64,000 bases of DNA. It comes from Methylocella tundrae. Lineage in GTDB: Bacteria; Pseudomonadota; Alphaproteobacteria; Rhizobiales; Beijerinckiaceae. This document shows positions 9,164 through 18,408 of the stretch, piece after piece. The stretch spans positions 496,001-560,000 of the forward strand of contig NZ_CP139089.1 in NCBI RefSeq assembly GCF_038024855.1, in the 5' to 3' direction. Made by a program: the position numbers and the translations under genes. The notes below the pieces were generated by a model, which saw nothing but the letters and a program-made list of their open reading frames with translations, made no database searches and was not told where the DNA came from. Position 1 is the stretch's first letter. Every line of letters begins with the position of its first letter.

Positions 9164-9602
9164 GGCGGCGGCCGGCGCGCCGCTTTCCAACTGGCCGAAA
9201 GTCGGAGAGACGATAGGCCGGACGGATTTTGGTCCCTTCTCAGGCTCGCATCTTCGCCGCTACGCCCTCGTCTCCGGCGATGACAATCCTTTGCATCTCG
9301 ACGCCAGCGCCGCCGCGGCGGTCGGGCTCGAGGCGCCGCCCGTGCACGGCATGCTGATGATGAGCTGTTTCGAGCCGGCGCTGCGCCACTGGCGGCGCGA
9401 CATCATCATCTGCCGGCTTTCGGGCAAGTTCCTGCGTCCGGTCCTCAGAGATGGCGCGATCAGCATTACGGGGCGCGTCGCGCGCGCGGTTCTCGAGCCC
9501 CGGCCTGAACTCTTCCTGCGCTTGATGGCGTATGGCCCCAATGGCGATCTCGCCATTTTGGCGGAGGCGACGGTGCGGCGTCTTGAGCCTTGGCCGCTTT
9601 GA
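9156..9602 (+). CDS. MaoC-like (R)-3-hydroxyacyl dehydratase subunit
   Basis: From ATG 9156 the protein has 148 residues. It contains the hydratase-2 signature YALVSGDDNPLHLD with catalytic Asp and His, and the downstream PPVHGMLMM. It should dehydrate 3-hydroxyacyl-ACP, or hydrate enoyl thioesters, in the pathway of the neighbouring ketosynthase. The start overlaps the previous gene's end (9163), which suggests stoichiometric production of a two-subunit enzyme. The open frame extends upstream of 9156 only as a shadow of the previous gene. Confidence 0.85.
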   Translation: MSEAAAGAPLSNWPKVGETIGRTDFGPFSGSHLRRYALVSGDDNPLHLDASAAAAVGLEAPPVHGMLMMSCFEPALRHWRRDIIICRLSGKFLRPVLRDGAISITGRVARAVLEPRPELFLRLMAYGPNGDLAILAEATVRRLEPWPL

Positions 9603-9603
9603 C

Positions 9604-10392
9604 ATGCAGCCCCGGTCAATCCTCATCACCGGCGCGTCGAGCGGCATCGGCCGCGCCCTCGCGCTCGACTATGCCGCACCCGGCGTCAGGCTGGCGCTCA
9701 TCGGGCGCAATAAGGAACGACTCGACGCCGTGGCGGCGCTGGCGCGCGGGCAGGGGGCGGAAGTCGACGCCGGGCTTGTCGACGTCCGCGATCAGGACGC
9801 TATGGCGCGCTGGATCAGCGCCGCTGACGCGCGCTGCGGCTTTGATCTCTGCGTCGCCAATGCCGGAATTACGACAGGGCTGGCGCCAGGCGAACTGACG
9901 GAGGACCCGCAAGCCGTTCGCGCCATTTTGAGCTCCAATCTTCTTGGCGTGCTCAATACCGTCGAACCGCTCATCGTGCCGATGTGCGCCCGCAGGAACG
10001 GGCAGCTTGCCTTCATCGGCTCAATCGCGGGGTTGCGTGGGCTGCCTTATTCGCCGGCCTATTGCATGACCAAGGCGGCGGTGCACGCCTATTCCGAATC
10101 GGTGCGCGGCCGGCTTGAAGCGGAAGGCGTGTGCGTCAGCCTCATCATCGCCGGATTTGTGAAAACCCCGTTGAACGACAGTATCGACGCCATGAAGCCG
10201 CTCGAGGTCAGCGACGCGCAAGCGGCGCGAATCATTCGCCGCGGTCTCGACCGGCGCAGAGCCGTCATCGCCTTTCCACGGCGGCTTTACTTCGTCGCCC
10301 GGCTCGGCAGGCTTTTGCCGATTCGGCTTGTCGACAAGATTTTATCGCGTGTTGAAGTCAAAGCGCCGAAGACGCAAGAGCGCGTCCGATAG
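9604..10392 (+). CDS. SDR-family oxidoreductase, probable 3-ketoacyl reductase
   Basis: This 262-residue short-chain dehydrogenase/reductase has the cofactor motif TGASSGIG (residues 9-16), NAG (residues 86-88), Asn112, Ser140 and the YCMTK catalytic pair Tyr153/Lys157. The C-terminal part is basic and hydrophobic (FPRRLYFVARLGRLLPIRLV), suggesting membrane association. It follows the MaoC gene by 1 bp and most likely reduces the 3-keto intermediate of the cassette. No enoyl reductase is encoded nearby. Substrate specificity is inferred from context. Confidence 0.88.
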   Translation: MQPRSILITGASSGIGRALALDYAAPGVRLALIGRNKERLDAVAALARGQGAEVDAGLVDVRDQDAMARWISAADARCGFDLCVANAGITTGLAPGELTEDPQAVRAILSSNLLGVLNTVEPLIVPMCARRNGQLAFIGSIAGLRGLPYSPAYCMTKAAVHAYSESVRGRLEAEGVCVSLIIAGFVKTPLNDSIDAMKPLEVSDAQAARIIRRGLDRRRAVIAFPRRLYFVARLGRLLPIRLVDKILSRVEVKAPKTQERVR

Positions 10393-10793
10393 AGCCCATT
10401 TCACGCCTGATGTTTGTTTTCTTGCGGGTCAATAATGGCGTTCGCAAGTTTGCCTGATCACAAATGCGGCGCTTTTAAGACTTTGGTAATGTTAAGTTTT
10501 TATCACGAAGGTCTACTCAATTCCTGCAACAATCTGTTGCAATTTGTTGGTTGTTCCACTGCTCGATTTATTGCTTGTTCCAGCCTGAGAGTTTCTCTCC
10601 GCGGAAGTCGTTCGAGCCTTCGCTCCATCCGGCGCGCCGTTGCGCAAAGATCTGGAGTCAATCCTCGCGGCGACATCCCCGTGTAAGGCGACCGGCGATT
10701 TTAGCGCTGCGAACGGCACCACGTTCGCGCCAAGATCAACGGCAGGCCGAGCGCGGCGCGGACGAGAAGACGACGTTCGCGGGGGCTTGACGC
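10393..10793 (+). other. Intergenic region before the glycosyltransferase gene
   Basis: The 401-bp gap contains no convincing gene. Its first 200 bp is clearly lower in GC than the surroundings. It includes the inverted repeat at 10526-10540 and a run of GTTG/TTGTTCC-like words, so it probably holds a promoter for the downstream glycosyltransferase. Confidence 0.4.
10526..10540. promoter_or_regulatory. Candidate operator, perfect inverted repeat
   Basis: GCAACA-ATC-TGTTGC is a perfect 6-bp inverted repeat with a 3-bp spacer in an AT-rich stretch about 250 bp before the glycosyltransferase start. It is compatible with a dimeric regulator site. No regulator gene is adjacent. Confidence 0.3.
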
Positions 10794-12110
10794 TTGACCT
10801 TAATCGATTTCTTGACGTTGCTCAGCGACGTGACCCTTGTGATTGCCGTCCTGGGACTTCTTTTCGTCGGCGGCGGATTTCTGGCGCTCATCGGCATCAA
10901 TGTTTTCGAGCGGCTCACCGGCAGGAAACTTGGGCGCCCGCTTCGTCATCTCATTCTGACAGACGGCGACCTGCCTCATGTCCTCGTGCAAATTCCCGTT
11001 TTCAATGAGCCAGAAACAGTCGTCGGCGCCTTGCGCTCGGCCGCCGCTCTCGACTGGCCGCGGGACCGTCTGCACATTCAGCTGCTCGACGATAGTTCGG
11101 ACGAGACGAGCGTTGTCGCGACGCGCGTGATCGGCGAGCTGCATGACCGGGGCTTCGACGTCCTGCATCTGCGCCGCGGCGACCGCTCGGGCTATAAGGC
11201 GGGAGCGCTCGCCGCCGGGCTCCTGCATTCGAATGCCCCCTATGTCGCGGTGCTCGACGTTGATTTCCGTCCTCCGGCGAATTGGCTGCGCAAGGTCATG
11301 CCGGCTCTCATCGCCGATCCGAAGGCGAGCTTCATTCAGTCGCGCTGCGAATTCGCCAATGCGAGCGCCAACTGGCTGACCAGAGCGCAAGGGCTGATGC
11401 TCGATGCGCATTACGTGCTGGAGCAGGCGACGCGTTATCGCGCCGGCTGGCTGTTCCAGTTCAACGGCACCGCTGGCGTATGGCGGCGCGCCGCCATCGC
11501 CGCCGCTGGAGGCTGGTCGTCTGATTCGCTGTGTGAGGATCTCGATCTCACCGTGCGCGCGGAAATAGCCGGATGGCACGGGCTGTTTTCGATGGACCCT
11601 CCGGTTCCCGGCCTTGTTCCCGATCAGGTCAAGCATTGGCGCGTCCAGCAGAGGCGCTGGTCGAACGGATTCGTGCAGGTCGCCCGCAAGCTGATGAAAC
11701 AGATCTGGACGTCGGACTGGTCCGTGCGCCGCAAATTCTCGGCAAGCTTCCTGATCCTCGTCCAGGCTTTCTATCCCTGCGCTGCGATCGCGACAGGAGC
11801 GCTTCTCGCAAGCATCATGTTGCGGGCGGGGGATCCCACCGCCTATCTGCCGATCATCAATGTGATCGCCGCCTTGATCGCGATTGTCGCCATCGGCATG
11901 ACGCTGACGCCCTATATGGTGTTGCGGCGCGGCTCCGTGTCTCGTTACGTCGCGACGCTTGCCTCGCTCACCCCTCTCATGATTTTCGTCAGCCTTTCCA
12001 ATGCGCCTTCGATTCTGAAAACCGTTTTCGGCGCCGCCGACACCTGGACGCGCACGCCGAAATCGGTATCGATCCCGGTTGCGCCGACTGATCCGATCCG
12101 GCGCTTTTGA
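10794..12110 (+). CDS. family 2 glycosyltransferase, CslA/cellulose-synthase-like membrane protein
   Basis: This 438-residue protein starts at TTG 10794. It has one N-terminal transmembrane helix (about 10-35), a GT-A domain with LLDDSSD (Asp99/Asp100), DVDFRP (155-160), CEDLDLT (248-253) and the QQRRW acceptor motif (285-289), and then at least three C-terminal membrane helices. This matches processive beta-glycosyltransferases of the CslA (mannan/glucan synthase) type, which polymerise sugars at the inner membrane. A role in glycosylating a lipid made by the upstream ketosynthase cassette is possible but inferred from proximity only; 400 bp separates them. Confidence 0.9.
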   Translation: MTLIDFLTLLSDVTLVIAVLGLLFVGGGFLALIGINVFERLTGRKLGRPLRHLILTDGDLPHVLVQIPVFNEPETVVGALRSAAALDWPRDRLHIQLLDDSSDETSVVATRVIGELHDRGFDVLHLRRGDRSGYKAGALAAGLLHSNAPYVAVLDVDFRPPANWLRKVMPALIADPKASFIQSRCEFANASANWLTRAQGLMLDAHYVLEQATRYRAGWLFQFNGTAGVWRRAAIAAAGGWSSDSLCEDLDLTVRAEIAGWHGLFSMDPPVPGLVPDQVKHWRVQQRRWSNGFVQVARKLMKQIWTSDWSVRRKFSASFLILVQAFYPCAAIATGALLASIMLRAGDPTAYLPIINVIAALIAIVAIGMTLTPYMVLRRGSVSRYVATLASLTPLMIFVSLSNAPSILKTVFGAADTWTRTPKSVSIPVAPTDPIRRF

Positions 12111-12183
12111 GCAATCCGCATGCCGGCGCGTCCGGCAAGCAGAGATCTGGAGCTTTTGCGCGTAGTCATGTAGAGCAAGTCCT

Positions 12184-12196
12184 TCACATGATGTGA
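12184..12196. promoter_or_regulatory. Short palindrome upstream of secreted protein gene
   Basis: TCACAT-G-ATGTGA is a perfect 13-bp palindrome that ends 16 bp before the ATG at 12213. It could be an operator, but it may simply be a fragment of the gcatgat-type repeats found elsewhere in the window. Confidence 0.25.
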
Positions 12197-12212
12197 GCAG
12201 GAGCGGTCTTGA

Positions 12213-12851
12213 ATGCGATTGAGCAATGTGATTCGCGGCGCCCGAATTGGCTTCGCCGCCGCCGCGGCGCTCGGACTTAGCGGTCTTGCCGGCGGGGCCG
12301 CTGCCGATTCGGGCGGTCTGCTGAACGGCTTCAACAACTTCAACTGGAAAGAATTCTTCACCTATCACGGGTCGAAGGATAAGCAGGAGCAGCAGCAGCA
12401 GAAGGAACACCACCTCTTCTGCCCGGAGATCCTCGTTCTCGACGGCACGGCCGCCTCCCAGGTGCATGCCGGCACGCCGCCGACCAACATGAATCTGCGC
12501 TATCAATATGCGCTCGGCGACGTCGTGCGCGAATGTTCGCAGCAGGGCGACCAGCTTGCGATCAAAGTCGGCATCTCCGGCAATGTGCTGCTTGGGCCAG
12601 CCGGATCGCCGGCGAGCTTCAGCGTGCCTTTGCGCGTCGCCATCGTCGACGCCAAGGACAATGAGCCCGTCGTCACGAAACTCTACCGGGTGGCCGCGAC
12701 CATTCCCGCGGGGCAGGCGCAGACCGAATTCTCGCTTGTGACCGAGCCGCTGCTGGTTCCGTTCACGAAGGATCACGCCGACGATGATTACACCATCAAG
12801 GTCGGCATCGACGAAGGGCCGGAAAAGCCGGCTGCGAAGCACAAAGAGTGA
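12213..12851 (+). CDS. secreted protein of unknown function, conserved-looking
   Basis: This 212-residue protein has a clear signal peptide (about residues 1-31, ending GGAAA). A Gln-rich patch (KQEQQQQKEH, residues 57-66) is followed by a beta-rich domain containing FCPEILVLDGTA, LRYQYALGDVVREC and GISGNVLLGPAGSP. Two cysteines (in FCPE and REC) may form a periplasmic disulfide. I associate this pattern with an unnamed family of alphaproteobacterial secreted proteins but cannot assign a function. It lies 102 bp after the glycosyltransferase gene on the same strand, so a shared envelope role is conceivable. Confidence 0.75.
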   Translation: MRLSNVIRGARIGFAAAAALGLSGLAGGAAADSGGLLNGFNNFNWKEFFTYHGSKDKQEQQQQKEHHLFCPEILVLDGTAASQVHAGTPPTNMNLRYQYALGDVVRECSQQGDQLAIKVGISGNVLLGPAGSPASFSVPLRVAIVDAKDNEPVVTKLYRVAATIPAGQAQTEFSLVTEPLLVPFTKDHADDDYTIKVGIDEGPEKPAAKHKE

Positions 12852-12994
12852 AGCGCCGACGATCGATTGGGTGTTTTCGCGTGCCGGGCAAGGCGTCCGA
12901 GTCCGCAGCATGTCAGTGCTCGGCGCGGGTCTGATTTTGCGTCGCACCATTGACAAAAGACAGGCGCGCGCCGATAATTAGCAGTCAAATATAT

Positions 12995-13212
12995 CCCAGC
13001 GGAAGAGTCCGGCTCTCTAATTGGAGAATCGGCGCCGAAGGCGCAACCGCCCCGGAAACGCTCAGGCCCATGGACCGCTGGGAAGATGACGCTCTGGAAA
13101 GCGATTTTTCGCCTTGCGAAAGATCCACCGACGGACGCAACTTCGCACATGCTAGAGGCCGCAAGGCCGAGGCGGTCGCGAAGGAACACTCTCAGGTCAC
13201 AGGACAGAGGGG
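12995..13212 (+). ncRNA. Tandem glycine riboswitch
   Basis: Two consecutive glycine aptamers precede gcvT. Aptamer 1 is closed by a perfect 8-bp P1 helix, CCCAGCGG (12995-13002) with CCGCTGGG (13075-13082), and contains the conserved core GCCGAAGGCGCAA and GGAAACGCTCAGG. Aptamer 2 is closed by CTCTG (13092-13096) with CAGAG (13205-13209) and contains AAGGAACACTCTCAGGT and GGACAGAGG. These are the consensus landmarks of the glycine riboswitch. The element lies 60 bp before the gcvT start and should switch the glycine cleavage operon on when glycine is abundant. Confidence 0.93.
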
Positions 13213-13273
13213 GCTTAGGGCTATGCACGGCGCTTGCCGGGCGTAGCGTCTTGGCATCCAGTCCGGGGACCCT

Positions 13274-14407
13274 ATGACCGTTCATCTTTCCGTCGCAGCG
13301 CTTGCGCAAACGCCGCTCCACGACCTGCATCAGGCGCTTGGCGCGCGTATGGTGCCTTTCGCCGGCTACTCGATGCCGGTGCACTATGCCCCAGGCATCA
13401 TCCAGGAACATCTTCACACGCGCGGCCACGCGGGCCTCTTCGACGTCTCACATATGGGGCAGGCGATCCTTGAAGGGGTCAACGCCGCGACTCGCTTTGA
13501 AACGCTGGCGCCGGGCGATATCGAGGCGCTGCGTCCAGGGCAGATGCGCTACACGCAATTGCTCTACGGCGACGGCCATATCCTCGATGATCTCATGGTC
13601 ACGCGCCTTGCCGACGCCGTGGGCCGAGAGCGCCTCTTTCTCGTAGTCAACGCCGCGTCCAAAGCGGCTGACTTTGCGCTGATCGCCAGCGCCCTGCCTG
13701 ACTGCGCGCTGACGATTCTCGACGACAGGGCGCTGCTCGCCCTGCAGGGTCCACGCGCCGCCGCGGCGCTGGAGCGCCTTGCATCCGGCGTTTCGCGTTT
13801 GACATTCATGTCTGCGGCCGAGTTCGAGACAAGGGGCGGCGCTTTCAGAATTTCCCGCTCCGGCTATACGGGCGAGGATGGTTTCGAGATTTCCATGTCC
13901 GCCGCCGCCGCGCCCGACTTTGCGAAAACCCTGCTCGCCGATCCTGAGGTCTGGCCGATCGGGCTCGGGGCGCGCGATTCGCTCCGGCTCGAAGCCGGTC
14001 TTTGCCTTTGCGGCCATGACATCGACGCGACGACGGATCCCGTCGAGGCCGGGCTTTTGTGGTCGATCCCGAAGCGGCGGCGCGAGCAGGGCGGATTTCC
14101 TGGATATGCGCAGATCGCCGAAGCGATCGCGAAGGGCCCCGTCCGTCGCCGCGTCGGCTTTCTCGTTGAGGGCAAGGCGCCCGCGCGGGAAGGCGCTGAG
14201 ATCGAGACGCCGGAGGGGCGTGCAATCGGCCGCCTGACCTCCGGCGGTTTCGCGCCAAGCCTCGGGCGCCCGATCGCCATGGGTTATGTCGAGGCTAAGG
14301 CCGCCAAAATCGGCGCGCCTGTTCATTTGATCGTTCGCGGCAAGTCGGCGCAGGCAAAGATCGTATCGATGCCTTTCGTGCCGCATGCCTATTTCAGGGG
14401 AGTTTGA
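13274..14407 (+). CDS. gcvT: aminomethyltransferase, glycine cleavage T protein
   Basis: This 377-residue protein transfers the aminomethyl-derived one-carbon unit from lipoyl-GcvH to tetrahydrofolate, releasing ammonia. It shows the T-protein N-terminus ([20 protein letters not shown]), [16 protein letters not shown], and [11 protein letters not shown], and has normal length. It is first in gcvT-gcvH-gcvPA-gcvPB and lies directly behind a tandem glycine riboswitch. Its stop overlaps the gcvH start (TGATG at 14405). The operon should supply C1 units and degrade glycine, for example that arising from photorespiratory glycolate in a RuBisCO-containing cell. Confidence 0.97.
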   Translation: MTVHLSVAALAQTPLHDLHQALGARMVPFAGYSMPVHYAPGIIQEHLHTRGHAGLFDVSHMGQAILEGVNAATRFETLAPGDIEALRPGQMRYTQLLYGDGHILDDLMVTRLADAVGRERLFLVVNAASKAADFALIASALPDCALTILDDRALLALQGPRAAAALERLASGVSRLTFMSAAEFETRGGAFRISRSGYTGEDGFEISMSAAAAPDFAKTLLADPEVWPIGLGARDSLRLEAGLCLCGHDIDATTDPVEAGLLWSIPKRRREQGGFPGYAQIAEAIAKGPVRRRVGFLVEGKAPAREGAEIETPEGRAIGRLTSGGFAPSLGRPIAMGYVEAKAAKIGAPVHLIVRGKSAQAKIVSMPFVPHAYFRGV

Positions 14408-14784
14408 TGTCGACCACGCGTTACACGAAAGACCATGAATACATCCGAGTCGACGGCGGCGCGGCCGTTGTCGGCATCACGGACTATGCGCAATCGCAAT
14501 TGGGCGACGTTGTTTTCGTCGAGCTTCCGACGATCGGCAAGACCGTCGCGAAAGGGGATGAGGCCGCGGTCGTCGAAAGCGTCAAGGCTGCGAGCGGCGT
14601 CAATGCTCCTGTCTCCGGCGAAGTCGTCGAAATCAATCAGGAGCTGGAAGAATCGCCCGCGCTCGTCAACGAAGACCCGACCGGCAAGGGCTGGTTTTTG
14701 AAGCTGAAGCTCGCCGACGCCGCCGAGCTCGACCAACTGCTCGATGAGGAGGCCTACGAAGCTTTCGTCAAGACGCTGTCTTAA
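14407..14784 (+). CDS. gcvH: glycine cleavage system H protein
   Basis: This 125-residue lipoyl carrier shuttles the aminomethyl group between P and T proteins. The lipoylation site is Lys60 in VVESVKAAS, and the end ([11 protein letters not shown]) is typical. The start is ATG 14407, overlapping the gcvT stop; an in-frame TTG one codon earlier is less likely. Confidence 0.98.
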   Translation: MSTTRYTKDHEYIRVDGGAAVVGITDYAQSQLGDVVFVELPTIGKTVAKGDEAAVVESVKAASGVNAPVSGEVVEINQELEESPALVNEDPTGKGWFLKLKLADAAELDQLLDEEAYEAFVKTLS

Positions 14785-14840
14785 GAACGCTTTTCCACCC
14801 GCCGCGCGACCACCAAAGATCGTAACCCGATTGGAACTCC

Positions 14841-16187
14841 ATGCGCTATCTGCCCCTAACTCCCGAAGACCGCTCCGCTATGCTGGCGCGCGTCGGCGTC
14901 GACAAGATCGACGTCCTGTTTGAGTCAATTCCCGCGAACAAGCGGCTCTCCCGCAATCTCGATCTGCCCCTGCGCCGCGCCGAAATGGACGTGCAGCGCC
15001 TGCTCTCCGGCATGGCTTCGAAAAACCGCGCCGCGGGGTCGGGGCCGTTCTTCGTCGGCGCCGGCGCCTATAAGCATCACATTCCGGCGAGCGTCGATCA
15101 CCTGATCCAGCGCTCGGAGTTTTTGACGAGCTATACGCCCTACCAGCCGGAGATCGCGCAAGGCACGCTGCAGGCGATCTTCGAATTTCAGACCCAGGTC
15201 GCAGCCCTGACCGCCATGGATGTCGCCAACGCGTCGATGTATGACGGTTCGACCGCGACGATTGAGGCCGTGCTGATGGCTCATCGCATCACGAAGCGGC
15301 GCAAGGCCATCCTGTCCGGCGGACTGCATCCCCATTACGCCGAAGTGGTGCGCACCATTTCTCGGATGACCGGCGACGAGGTTTCGAGCCTGCCGCCTGA
15401 CGTGCCGGGCGTCGAAAATCTCGGGGCCGAGATCGACGCCGGCACGTCCTGTGTCGTCGTGCAAAACCCCGATGCTTTCGGCAATCTGCGCGATCTGTCC
15501 GGCCTCGCCGTCATCTGCAAGGCGCAAGGCGCCCTCCTGATCGTGGCCTTCACCGAGGCGGTTTCTCTCGGCCTTGTCAAGGCGCCCGGCGAGATGGGCG
15601 CCGACATCGTCGTCGGCGAGGGTCAGTCAATCGGCAACAGCCTCAATTTCGGCGGTCCTTACGTCGGCCTCTTCGCCACACGCTCGAAATATCTCCGGCA
15701 GATGCCGGGGCGGCTCTGCGGCGAGACCCTCGACGCGGAGGGGCGGCGCGGCTTCGTGCTGACGCTCTCGACGCGGGAGCAGCACATCAAGCGCGACAAG
15801 GCGACCTCCAGCATCTGCACCAATTCGGGCCTCTGCGCGCTGGCTTTCACCATTCATATGAGCTTGCTCGGTGAAGCAGGCCTGAGGCGCCTCGCGAAAA
15901 TAAATCACGCCAACGCCGTCGATCTCGCGGACCGCCTTCGGCGCGTCCCGGGCGTCGAAGTTCTCAATCAGTCCTTCTTCAATGAATTCACCGTTCGCGT
16001 GCCGGTCCGGGCCGATGCGCTGATCGAGCGTCTCGCGGAAAAAGGCGTCCTCGCCGGCGTTCCGGCCTCGCGCTTATGGCCGGGCGAAAGCCTCGACGAT
16101 CTCATTCTCGTCGCCTCGAGCGAAGTCAATACGGACGAAGACCGCCGGGCTTTCGTCAAAGCTCTGAAAGGAGCGCTGTCATGCTGA
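14841..16187 (+). CDS. gcvPA: glycine dehydrogenase (decarboxylating) subunit 1
   Basis: This 448-residue N-terminal half of the P protein is of the split two-subunit type. Recognisable segments are [19 protein letters not shown], the [20 protein letters not shown] stretch and [14 protein letters not shown]. It has no PLP lysine motif of its own; the cofactor site is supplied by GcvPB. It overlaps gcvPB by 7 bp, as expected for a heteromeric enzyme. P protein decarboxylates glycine and loads the lipoyl arm of GcvH. Confidence 0.97.
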   Translation: MRYLPLTPEDRSAMLARVGVDKIDVLFESIPANKRLSRNLDLPLRRAEMDVQRLLSGMASKNRAAGSGPFFVGAGAYKHHIPASVDHLIQRSEFLTSYTPYQPEIAQGTLQAIFEFQTQVAALTAMDVANASMYDGSTATIEAVLMAHRITKRRKAILSGGLHPHYAEVVRTISRMTGDEVSSLPPDVPGVENLGAEIDAGTSCVVVQNPDAFGNLRDLSGLAVICKAQGALLIVAFTEAVSLGLVKAPGEMGADIVVGEGQSIGNSLNFGGPYVGLFATRSKYLRQMPGRLCGETLDAEGRRGFVLTLSTREQHIKRDKATSSICTNSGLCALAFTIHMSLLGEAGLRRLAKINHANAVDLADRLRRVPGVEVLNQSFFNEFTVRVPVRADALIERLAEKGVLAGVPASRLWPGESLDDLILVASSEVNTDEDRRAFVKALKGALSC

Positions 16188-17728
16188 ACCGCCCGGAACA
16201 TCCGCTTGAGGCGCGTGACTCATTTCACGGCGCGAAGACATTCACCTCCAATCGCGGCCTTGAACTCGAGGAGCCGCTGATTTTCGAGATCGGCCGGCCC
16301 GAGACCACGGGCGTTGATCTCGACGAGCCGGAGCCTTTCGAATCGCGGCTCGGCGTCCTGGAGCGCCATTCGCCGATCGGTCTGCCGGGGCTCAGCGAGC
16401 CGGAGGCGGTGCGCCATTATGTGCGCCTTTCGCAGAAGAACTATTCGATCGACGCAGGGCTCTATCCGCTCGGCTCTTGCACCATGAAGCACAATCCGCG
16501 CCTCAACGAGGCGATGGCGCGGCTGCCGGGCTTTGCCGATATCCATCCGCTACAGCCGCAATCGACCGTTCCGGGGGCGCTGGAGCTGATCGGCGAAGTC
16601 GCCCGCTGGCTGATGACGCTGACGGGCATGCCGGCGATCGCCATGTCGCCAAAGGCCGGCGCGCATGGCGAGGCCTGCGGCATGATGGCGATCAAATCCG
16701 CCATCGCGGCCAAGGGCGAAGCCTCGACGCGAAAAATCGTGCTTGTGCCGGAATCGGCGCATGGCACCAATCCGGCCAGCGCGACCCTGATCGGATTCGA
16801 TGTGCGCCCGGTCCCGGCTGGCCCCGACGGCAGGGTCGATCTCCAGGCGTTCCGCGCCTTGCTTGGTCCAGAGGTCGCCGCCATCATGCTGACCAATCCA
16901 AACACCTGTGGATTGTTCGAGAGCGACATTGTGGAAATTGCCGACGCCATGCATGCGGTGGGCGCTTATTTCTACTGCGACGGCGCCAATTTCAACGCGA
17001 TCGTCGGCAAGGCGCGGCCGGGCGATCTTGGCGTCGACGCTATGCATATCAACCTGCACAAGACCTTTTCGACCCCGCATGGCGGCGGCGGCCCCGGCGC
17101 CGGACCGGTCGTGCTCTCCAGGCGGCTGGCCCCTTTCGCGCCCGCGCCTTTTCTGCGCCAGGAGGAGGGCGGGCTTCGTCTCGTCGAACACACGGGCGGG
17201 GATTCGCAATCCTTCGGCCGCATGACGGCGTTCCATGGCCAGATGGGCATGTTCGTGCGGGCGCTGAGTTATATGGCCTCGCATGGGGCGGACGGCCTGC
17301 GGCAGGCTTCGGAAGACGCCGTCCTCAGCGCAAATTACATTCGCGCCAGCCTCAATGATCTGATGTCGCAGCCCTTCGGCGACGCCCCTTGCATGCATGA
17401 GGTCCTGTTCGATGACGCATGGCTGAAGCCGACAGGCCTCACGACGCTCGACTTTGCCAAAGCGATGATCGACGAGGGCTATCATCCGATGACGATCTAT
17501 TTTCCGCTCGTCGCGCATGGCGCCATGCTGATCGAGCCGACTGAGTCGGAATCGAAGGCTTCCCTCGATCTGTTCATCGCGACCTTGCGCGACCTCGCTC
17601 AGGCGGCCCTCCGGGGCGAGACGGAGCGTTTCATCGGCGCTCCGATCCATGCGCCACGCCGCCGGCTCGATGAGACGAGAGCCGCGCGCAATCCCGTCCT
17701 CAAATGGACGAAGCCAGCGCCGAAATAG
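16181..17728 (+). CDS. gcvPB: glycine dehydrogenase (decarboxylating) subunit 2
   Basis: From ATG 16181 the protein has 515 residues and forms the C-terminal, PLP-binding half of P protein. Lys294 in [18 protein letters not shown] is the expected Schiff-base residue. Also visible are [13 protein letters not shown] and NTCGLFE. The frame is open upstream of 16181 but that part shadows gcvPA. It is the last gene of the operon; a strong hairpin terminator begins 29 bp after the stop. Confidence 0.97.
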   Translation: MLNRPEHPLEARDSFHGAKTFTSNRGLELEEPLIFEIGRPETTGVDLDEPEPFESRLGVLERHSPIGLPGLSEPEAVRHYVRLSQKNYSIDAGLYPLGSCTMKHNPRLNEAMARLPGFADIHPLQPQSTVPGALELIGEVARWLMTLTGMPAIAMSPKAGAHGEACGMMAIKSAIAAKGEASTRKIVLVPESAHGTNPASATLIGFDVRPVPAGPDGRVDLQAFRALLGPEVAAIMLTNPNTCGLFESDIVEIADAMHAVGAYFYCDGANFNAIVGKARPGDLGVDAMHINLHKTFSTPHGGGGPGAGPVVLSRRLAPFAPAPFLRQEEGGLRLVEHTGGDSQSFGRMTAFHGQMGMFVRALSYMASHGADGLRQASEDAVLSANYIRASLNDLMSQPFGDAPCMHEVLFDDAWLKPTGLTTLDFAKAMIDEGYHPMTIYFPLVAHGAMLIEPTESESKASLDLFIATLRDLAQAALRGETERFIGAPIHAPRRRLDETRAARNPVLKWTKPAPK

Positions 17729-17756
17729 GCGGCCTCACCTTTGCCAAGGGCAACAA

Positions 17757-17794
17757 GAGCATGGTCGATTGAAATCGATCATGCTCATTTTTTT
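17757..17794 (+). terminator. Intrinsic terminator of the gcv operon
   Basis: A 14-bp inverted repeat (17757-17770 with 17773-17786, one G-U pair) with a 2-nt nominal loop is followed by ATTTTTTT. It closes the gcv transcript. Its outer arms read GAGCATG/CATGCTC, close to the core of the dispersed repeats in this window. Confidence 0.85.
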
Positions 17795-17944
17795 GGATCG
17801 CCGATTTTGAATGGCGTCGAAGCGTGACTTGAGGGCGCCGCGGGCCTTTGTTCGTTCCTCGAACAGCTCTGCGAGCCTTTCACGACCGAATGATTGCAAG
17901 GCGGCGCAGTCCCCGCAGGCGGAATGCGCGGCCTTCGAGCCGGG

Positions 17945-18061
17945 TTACTTTTTCTTTCCGGACGTCCCCGTCTTCAAAAGGTTCGGAACGGCGGTTTCCT
18001 TCGGCTTTTCCTTCTTCGGCTTCTTGGCTTCGCGGTTGCTGCGCACTTGACCCTTTGCCAT
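17945..18061 (-). CDS. very small basic protein (38 aa)
   Basis: The frame starts at ATG 18061, with AAGGAG 7 bp upstream (another ATG sits immediately before it, at 18064). It encodes MAKGQVRSNREAKKPKKEK followed by a short tail ending SGKKK. The sequence is highly basic with no membrane segment. I recognise the MAKGQ-RSNREAKKPK pattern as a small conserved alphaproteobacterial protein of unknown function. Basic charge suggests nucleic acid or ribosome contact, which is inference only. The good ribosome site and conserved N-terminus support a real gene. Confidence 0.72.
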   Translation of the reverse strand: MAKGQVRSNREAKKPKKEKPKETAVPNLLKTGTSGKKK

Positions 18062-18289
18062 CATGAATCTCCTTCCCGGAGGATGCTGCCGGCGCGCTTG
18101 CCTCGCAGGGCGCCCAGCGCCAATCAAATGCGCCCCGCATCTGAATCTGTCCAGCCGATACGGTTTTGAAAGGCTTGTTGCTTAGCCTTTCATTTAGTTC
18201 AATCGCGCCGGGGCCGCGTCACCTTGCCTCATGATCGATTCGCGAGCGCAGACGTTACCGGGAGCGCCCGAATGTGATCCACCAATAAA

Positions 18290-18307
18290 TTTGACGTATT
18301 TGTCAAA
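18290..18307. promoter_or_regulatory. Inverted repeat, candidate regulator site
   Basis: TTTGAC-GTATTT-GTCAAA is a perfect 6-bp inverted repeat in an AT-rich segment about 130 bp before the CopG start. It overlaps a TTGACG that could be a -35 element, although no convincing -10 box follows at the right distance. Confidence 0.35.
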
Positions 18308-18408
18308 AATAAAAGAACGTCGAATCAAGGCTCTCGCCTCTGATCCCGCTCTTTTGATCGGGCCGACCTCCTTTCGTGCTTGCGAGATAGGACAAAAACA
18401 TCCATATA

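Noticed and set aside
10800..12956. 718-residue minus-strand open frame
   Set aside because: It lies opposite the glycosyltransferase and secreted-protein genes, is Arg/Asp/Gly-rich without recognisable domains, and is a GC-rich antisense shadow.
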